A stretch of 64,000 bases of DNA from the NCBI GenBank assembly GCA_023055355.1, contig JALJCS010000004.1:23877244-23941243 (forward strand), read 5' to 3'. This stretch comes from Agelaius tricolor (Eukaryota; Chordata; Aves; Passeriformes; Icteridae). Every line of letters starts with the position of its first letter. The stretch's first letter is position 1. Made by a program: the position numbers and the translations under genes. A model generated the notes under the pieces. That model did not search any database, had not been told where the DNA came from, and saw only the letters and a program-made list of their open reading frames with translations. Shown here one piece after another: positions 52,901-61,900 of this stretch.

Positions 52901-55900
52901 CACAAGACAGACTAGGGGGCATCCCTTTGCATAATCAAATACTTCTATAATGTGCCTGTGCACTAATGCACACAGTATGGAAAACAAACAGGAGAAACGA
53001 GAAGTGCAGTCAAAGGACTTAGACCTAATTGCTATTACACAGATGTGGTGGGATAACTCACATGACTGGAATGTTGTTATGAAGGGCAATATTCTGTTTA
53101 GGAAAAACATTCTATGTGAGCAAACACCCAGAATGTATCAAGCTCTGTCTTGTGGTGGATGACGAGCAAGTCAAAAGCTTATGGGTCAGGATAAAAGGGC
53201 ACACCAATAGGGATGACACTGTTGTGGGTGTTTGCTACAGGCCACCTGAGCAGGAGAAAGAAGTGTATGAGGCCTTTGACATGCAGCACAAAGCAGCCTC
53301 CGAAACACAAACCCTGGTTCCACTCTAACTACCCTGACATCTGCTGCAGAGCCATCACTCTGAAGCACGAACAGCCCAGCAGGTTCCTCAAAAGCATTGA
53401 TCACAGCTCCCTGTCACGGATAGTGGAGGATCCCACAAGGAATGTCGTAGCTGTTTGACGTCACACTAACCAGCAGGGAAGGCCTTGTGGGGGATGTGAA
53501 GGTTGGGGGCAGCCTTGGCTGGATAGTGATCATGAGATTGTGGAGTTCCAAATTGGGTGAGGAATGAACAAGGCAGCAAGTAAGAGTGCAACCATGGACT
53601 TCAGAAGAAATAACTTCAGCCACTTCAGAGAATTCTCTTGGAAGAATCTGTGGGAACAGGCCCTCAAAAGCAGGGGCTGTTCCCCTAAGCAGGGGGGAAC
53701 AGCAGGAGCTGTTCCCCTAAGAATCACTTCCTCCAGGCTCAAGAACTGGCATCCCAATGCAGGCCAGTGAGCAAGAAATCAGGCAAAGGGGCAAGAGACC
53801 TCCATAGATGAATGAGGAGCTTCTGTCACATAAGTAGAAAATACATTGGAGATGTAAGTGAGGTAAAGCTACTTGGAATGCATATAGAGGGCCCTGACGG
53901 GATACATTTATGAATGCTGAGAAAGCTGACTGCACACATTCATTTTTGAAAGGCTGTGGTGATTAGGAATGATGCCTCAGGACTGGAAGGAACCAAACGT
54001 CATCCCAGTCTTCAAACAGGGCAATGGAGGAGAACCCACGGAACTACCAGCCCAGACAGCCTCACTTCAATCCCTGCAAAGGTGATGGAGTGCTGCATTC
54101 TGGAGGCCATCTCTTCTATGCCCATGAAAGACAAAAAGGAGTAGTCTGCATGGATTCACCTAAGGGGAATCATGCTTGACCAACATGATGTCTTCTATAA
54201 CTACCTGGATGGATGAGGTAAGAGCAGTGGTTATTGTCTACCTTGACTCCAACAAGGCTTTAAATAATGCCTCTCACAACATCCTCACTGGCAAACTTGC
54301 AAGTGTTGCCTGGATCAGTGGATGGTGAGATGGACAGAGCAGAAAGTCATGGACAGGAAGTTCCAAACAGAACTTCTTTACTGTGCAGATTACCACACAC
54401 TGGCACAGATTTCCCAAAGAGGTTGTAGAGTCTCCCTCACTGGAGATATTTAAGAACTGCCTGGACACAATCCAGTGCCATGTGCTCTGGGACCCTACAT
54501 GAGCAAGGGGGTTGGACCAGATGACCTGCTGTGGTCTCTTCCAACATGACCCATTCTGTCATTCTGTGAGATCCTCTACACTGATTCAGTAGAGGATTAT
54601 TACCCACTAGAGGATTATTACCCCTGATTATTACCCACTTCTGTTTGTACAGGTTGGCAATTAGAAGGTTGAGGAAAAAAGTCCTGCAGCAATTGGAAAG
54701 GACTTCAGGATGACTGGTTGAAGGCACAGGAGCAGAAGGTGGTGTTTTCCTTGATCCCATCGGTAGCAGGGAAGAATGCTGAAATGAACAGGAGAACCCC
54801 CCTGATGAACACAATGCTTGAAGGCTGGTGAGATCAGTGGAATTTTCTTTTTTTGACCATGAGGCAACTGATGTAATACCAGGACTGCTGGGGACAGATG
54901 AGGTTCATTTGTCTCAAAGGGGGAAAACAATTCTTGCCCATGAGTTGGCATGAGTTAAGAGGACTTTAAACTAGGTTTGCAGGGGAGTGGGAAAAAGACC
55001 AAGCTCACTTAAGATGAGCCTGGGGGTAGGATGCCAGGGTAAGGAGTAAAATCAGTAGCCCAGCTGAAGTGCAACTACACCAATGCACACGATATAGGTA
55101 ACAAACAGGAGGAGCTGGAGGCCACTGTGCAGCAGGAAAGCAATGACAGAAATGTGGTGGGATGAGCAGAGTGCTGCACTGGATGGCTACAAGCTCTTCA
55201 GAAGGGACAGGAAAGGAAGGAGAGGTGTGGGGAGACTCTGTACAGTAGGAAGTGTTTTGAGTGTACAGAGCTCAAGGCTAGCAATGAGAAGGTTGAGTGC
55301 CTATGGGTGACAATCAGGGGAAGGCTGAAAAGGCAGATATCCTGGTGGGAGTCTGTTATAGACCACCCAACCAGGATGAGGAGGTGGATGAACTATTCTA
55401 TGATGTGATGGCTGATGTTTCATGATTGTCAGCCCTTGTTCTTGTGACCTGCCAGATGTCTGCTGGAATTCAACACCAAAGAGGAGGCAGCCTAGGAGAT
55501 TCCTGGAGTATGTGAAGATAACTTCTCAACAACGCTGAGAAGTGAGCCTACCAGGGGAGCTACCCTGCTGGATCTGCTGCTTACAAACAGAGAAGGGCTG
55601 GTGGGAGATGTTGTGGTTGGAGCCACCTTGAGCACAGAAACCATGACACAACAGTTTTCAATACAAAACAAAATGTGTCAACAAAATTTGGACTTCTGGA
55701 GGGCAGACTTTTAGGACACTGGTTCAGACAGTCCCTTGGCAATAAGCCCTTAAAACAAAAGGGGTCCACGAAGTCTAGATGTAGTTTAAGAATGAAATCT
55801 TATAGGCACAGGACCAGACTGTCTCTATGGGCTGGCCTGGCTGAATAGGGAGGAACTCAGGGGAAAAAATGAGACTTTTGGAAGAAGAAGCAGGCAATTG

Positions 55901-58900
55901 GAAGAAAAGTACAAGGATGCTGTTATGTTGCACAGAGAAAATTAGCAAGGTTAAAACTCAGCTAGATCTCAATCTGACCATTGCTGTGAAGGAAAATAAA
56001 TACAAATAAATATATATAAATGTATATATATAAATGTTTTTATAAATATGTTAACAACAAAGAGCAGGCAAAGGAATAATCTCCACCCTTCACTGGATGT
56101 GGAGGAGTACCCTGCCACCAAGGATGAGGAAAAGGCTGAGGTACTTCATGCCTTCTTCACCTCAGTCTTTAAGAGTGAAAATGGTTATTCTCTGGGCAAC
56201 TGGCCACCTGTGCTGGTAGACAGGGTCAGAGAGTAGAAGAAACCTGCTCCAATCCATGAGGAAATAATTAGTGACTGCTGTGACACTCAGGTGTTCACAA
56301 TTCTATAGGACCAAACAGGATTCAACCTAGGGTGATGATGGAGTTGGCAGGGGGCTCACCAAGGCACTCTCCATCATTTATCATCAGTCCTGGTTAACTG
56401 GAGAGGTCCCAGATGACTGAAGATTGGTCAACGTGATGCCTATCTACAAAAGAAAGATCTGGGGAACTACAAGCCTGTAAGCCTGGCCTTGGTGCTGGGG
56501 AGGGTTATGGAGCAAATCATCGTGAGTGTGATCACATAGCACAAACTGAACAACTAAGGGATCAGGGTCCAGGTCCAGAATGGTTTCAGAATGGGTTCAG
56601 GAAAGCCAGGTCCTACTTGACCAAACTGTTCTCCTTTTTCAACCAGATGACTCATCTGGTTTAAGAGAAAAAGGCTGTAGATGTTAACTACCTGTGCATT
56701 AGTGAAGTCAATACTTTCTCCCACAGCATACTCCTGGAGAAGCTGGCAGGCCAGAGCTTGGACAGGTAAACTCTTTGCTGGGTTAAACTGGCTGGATGGC
56801 TGGACCTAGAGAGTGGTAGTGAATGGAATTATATCCAATTGGCAGAACACCAGTGGTGTTCTCCAGAGCTCAATATTGGGACCACTTCTGTTTAACAACT
56901 TAATATTAGGGATTTGGATAAGGGGATCAAATGGGTCTCAGTCAGTTCACAGACGATACCAAGTTGGGCAGGAGTTTTGATATGCTGGAGGGTTGGAAGG
57001 CTCTGCAGAGGGGTCTGGACAGGCTGGATAATGGGCTGAGGCCAATGGTATGAGGTGAAGTGCCAAGTCCTGCTCTTGGATCACAACAACCCCAGGCAGT
57101 GCTACAGGCTGAGGACAGAGTGTCTGGAAAGCTGCTCAGGGGAAAAGGACCTGAGAGTGCTACTCATAGTGTCTGAACATGAGCCAGCTGTGCCCAGATG
57201 GCCAACGTCATCCTGGCCTGTATCAGGAACAGTGTGGGCAGCAGGACCAGGACAGCAATTGCCTGCCTGTACTCAACCCGTACTGAAAGTGAGGCCACAC
57301 TTCGAATCCTGCTTCCAGTTCTGGGCCCCTCAAAAAACAAAGACATTGAGGTCCTGAAACATGTCCAGGCAAGGACAATGGAACTGCTGAACAGTCTGCA
57401 ACACAAGTTATATGAGGAGTGGCTGAAGGAGATTGAGGTGTTCAGGCTAGAGAAAAGGAAGCTCAGAGGAGCCCTATTGGTCCCCACAACTACTTGAAAG
57501 GAGGTTGTAGCAAGATGGGCAGCTGGTCTCTTTTCACAGACACCTAATGAGTGACAAGGTAAGATGATACAGCCTCAAGCTGAGAGAGGGGAGGTTCAGG
57601 CAGGACATCAGGAAGAGTTTCTGCTCAGGAAGGTGGTGTAGTAACCATCCCTGGAAGTATTCAAGAAGACCTGGATGTGGCACTTAGTGCTATGGTTCCA
57701 TTGACATGGTGGTGTTTGGTCAAAGGTTGCATTTGATGATCTTGGAGGTCTTTTGCAGCCTTTATTATTTTGTGATTCTACATTATTGGTATACACAGAT
57801 AAATCTGGCATCCATTTTTAAAAGCAATTCCAACAGAAGCCATATATTGACAATAATACCTAAAAATGCCGGATGATGTAATTTTAGAAAATATTACCTG
57901 CAGAGTGCTGAGAAGTACCATGCATTTCACTAGAATGACTAGCTGATGCTTTCGATTCAGGCAAAGCTGTTGATGCACCAGAGCTTTCACCTGCGTTTTC
58001 ATTTAGTGTCCTCAGTATTGTGGTAATATCTTCCTGACTGAGAATGAGCTTTGAAAAAGATTGGAATGGACATCAGAACAACTCTGTTCACATAATCTTT
58101 GGTAACTAAAATCTGGGCTTACAAGTAAACAGATAAATCAAATTAATCTCATCTGAATCTCTGTTTATGACGCTGAACATTTTTCTCAAATTCACACAAC
58201 TCCTTACAGTAATTTCTAGAAATCAGAAATCAGTCACACATTATTTTGTTTTCATCTACAAACTTTCCCTACCAAGTTACAATTTAGAAACTGGAATGTC
58301 AGAACACGTACATATACAGATTGACTTACAGTTGACCAAAATTTTTACCTGCATTTAGTCACAACGCACCTTACAGTAATACGTACTTTACAGTAATACT
58401 TACGAGTTCTATTTCAAAATATGGCAAATTGGTTTTCCTCACACACATCACAACCTTTCTATTTTTAATGTTAAATTTGAATTATATTCTGTTTAAATTT
58501 CAATTTACTTTTTTTTTACGCTAAATTAAATCATGGTAGGATGAATCCCATTTGGCCCCATAGATCTGTGAGTGCCTATGTGGCACAGCAGATCATTAAT
58601 AACTCTTCAGGTTTGTCATAGGTACAAATTTGGCACTGCTATTGAACAAACCAATAAACCCCAACTTTTCCAATACTTCATTGGCAGATACTGATAGATA
58701 AAAGAATAAGCATTTTTAACTAGCAACAGTAATTCATAGTACAAAGTCTGCCTGAAATATCACAGATGAAATACAGACCTTAAATTAGAACCAAAATCTA
58801 TTCATTTTCTTTTCACCTATGAAACAACAAAAGCTGTTCTATCTCTATGTCTTAAAATCAAACAATACTTTAACTACTGAGCTTGAACTTTTATAGAGAA

Positions 58901-61900
58901 AAATGAATCTGTTTTCCAGAAATATTTTAACAGTTGCTTTCAGAAACAAGTGCTTACATTCATAGGCTTGAGTCGGCCAGATATCTCAATATCAGGAACT
59001 TCATGATACCATGCAGCAGCTAAATTTCGTTCAACAGCTACTTCCAGATTGACTGGCTGCAGCAACTGTACTTCAGTTTGCAAAGAATCTTGCTCATAGT
59101 AAGATCTGTGAAAAGAAGCAAAATGCTGCCAGCTTTCACATATTTCACATTCTAAAAAACACATGTCTGTCTTTTCCTCAACCTTTTAAATAGTACTATA
59201 AAATTACCTTTATACTACTCCAAGTAGCTCTAGTTGAAGCCTTACTCCACCAAGTGCACCTCCTTCCTTTGTGTAGGGAGGAGGTATCAGGCACATACTA
59301 GGCATGCAACACACAAACTCTTGCAAGTCAGGACCTCTTACCTGCTCTCCAGTGGAGAGCAATTCCTTCTTTCTTCCATACTCTCCAACTGTGTTTGAAA
59401 AGTCCCTTCCATTCCCGCTCCCTCCATGAACCCCCTGCACCAAGGACCATTTTTAAACAGTTCTTAAAGGCTGTCTAACTGAGGACCTTTGCTGCTATGC
59501 ATAGCTTGAAAATCCCATCAAAACAGTCTAATTCAAATAGGTATAGCCTGTCCCAAATTAATGAATAATGCATAACTCTATAGTACTACACAATTTATCC
59601 TGAACAATGACTTGCTTCTATTTAAACATGCGCAGATTGCTCCTTTTCCTAAACCATACATTTTCATTGCTTTAAAAAAAAATTCATTTGTTGTTATAGT
59701 CCAAGATAATAGTCAGCCAGTCAGCAACCATTAACGACTTATTTAACTACTCCTTGACGCTCTCTACCTGAAGAATCCCAAAAGGATTAAATGAATTCTA
59801 AAAATATTGACATTACATTACCTGTATAACTTCAGTTCACTCAATTTCACCGTCATAGAGTCAATAACAGGTGGAAGAGCACATCGTGTTTTTGTTTTAG
59901 CAATAAAGAATTGATTCTTCACAGTGATTAGACCAAGATCAGCCACCAGGACATTTGCAGACATTGCTGACTGTGGAATTATCACAACAGGTGCCTTGAT
60001 ATTGATATCCAGCGCTAAACGGGAACTACGCTCAGCTAACCCTTTTACACCTGTAGCTGCTTTCTCTGCTGTTCGAACAGTTGCCTCAGTAAAAGCTTCC
60101 TTGGCAGCTTGAAAGTGATTTATAAAAGCCTAGGAAAGGAATACAGACATCAGGAATTAATTATTAAGAATTACAATACTTCAAAAACACTATAAATCAT
60201 AGTTATTTAAACAGCAAACCATCCTAAAATGTTATTTTTGCTATACATTTTGTCCAAATTCTTTAATAGGATAATCTTCCCTCAAGTATAATAAATTATA
60301 CATATATAAAAATAAATTTCTATACCAAATATTTGGAAAATTAGATGGTAAGAGCAATGACCTTGTAACATGACTGAAGGAACTACATTTTATCTAATCA
60401 TATGAGCAGCAGAAGATTGATTTATGAGCAGCATTTATGGAAAGGGCATTAATTTTCATGGTTTCTTACTTATATTTCAGTGTTCTAAATAATGAATGGT
60501 ATGTATATTTAACAGCTGTTACAAATGTTCTAAGACAAACATTATTATTAACAATAGTAAACATTTTTGCTTACTCATGTGCTCCACAGCAACAAACATA
60601 TGTAGAAGAAAAATAAGCCATCAAGTCCAACCATCAATCCCAGTAAACTTTTTTACAATAGTATATAAAAGCTCTTATACAAATGGACACCACCCCATAT
60701 GGAACGTCTTATCCCTTTCTTGCTCTGACAACTTCACCTGGATGATAAGAAACAGTATCTGGAAAATTTAACTTACCAAAACAGATGAAACAAACTTGTT
60801 GACAAAAACTACCTGAATACACCCAACAGTTAGGTAAATACGATTGTCAACAACATCCATATTTGTATACGCAATGCCATCTGTAGCATTCACATATGAT
60901 ACCATTCTGAAGTTGAAGACTTCTTTTTCTGTGATGTAAAGAGCCTTAAGAAGAAAAAAAACCATTCTCTTAACTGTAAAAACTTACATATTGGAGAAAC
61001 TTAACTTCAAAACAAAACATAGTACCTCACACCACTAAGACATTTTTACTCCAAGTATCTCAACAATATATGAAAAAAAAATCAAAATTTTAAAATCCAT
61101 TGAAATAGCTGAAACTAGTAAGTTGACATCTCAGCTTGAATAATTCTCTTCACAAAAGCCAACACAGTAAGAGGCTATGAGCAGTTAAATATCAGTTACA
61201 CAAATTAATGTCAGTCTAATAATCATTGGTTGTAAGTGCAAAATTATTCTGTCATATAGAGAATACTACTCCCAGCAAGTACATAAAACATGACTGAAAA
61301 AAGTCACAGTAGAGAGTAGAGTCTAAAAAGTAAGTTTAATTTAGCATCCATTCAAAAAGAAAATCAATAATACATGCATACACCTACCTTTTTATACAAC
61401 GCTTTCTCATCAGAATCCACAATACTGATGTTCTTCAATTTTGCAGTCACATCAGTTGCTGCTTTCCTCATGATCACTTGGCTATCCAGACCTCAAAAAC
61501 AAGACATACAAAATCCATACACTATAGTGCTTACAAAGTTTTGTGCTTTTGTTATTAAAGTTTTGTTCCTACCTTCAATGTGAATTTCAGCTATTCTACG
61601 GTTTTTCTCTCTGATAAAAATACGCAAACATGATAAATCCGCACAGATAATGAGGTCAATAATATCTTCACATTTTGATTTTTTTGATGCTATGGGAAAT
61701 AAAAAATAACAAAAGTTACCATTCTTCAATGAGGACATGTACTGTTTTAGTTTTTAAACTGCACAGCAAGTAAGATGGCTTTTCTATTTACATTGACTTA
61801 GTGCCTCCAGTACATAGCAAATGTAAGCCTTGATCTATGTGTCAGAAAACTGCAATGGCTAAGCATACAATCGTATAAATACATATAATTTGAAGCAAAA

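Larger units (their letters stand above)
51233..57897 (-). other. 6.7 kb intron carrying two CR1 LINEs
   Basis: Between window exons 10 and 11. About 5.9 kb of it is CR1-derived. The part at 51233-51870 is unique-looking sequence; the ORFs here are CR1 remnants or their shadows, not host genes. Confidence 0.85.

Noticed and set aside
57055..57497. Overlapping ORFs of about 100 aa as host genes
   Set aside because: They translate the C-terminal CR1 ORF2 region and its shadow; the element has stops and frameshifts either side.
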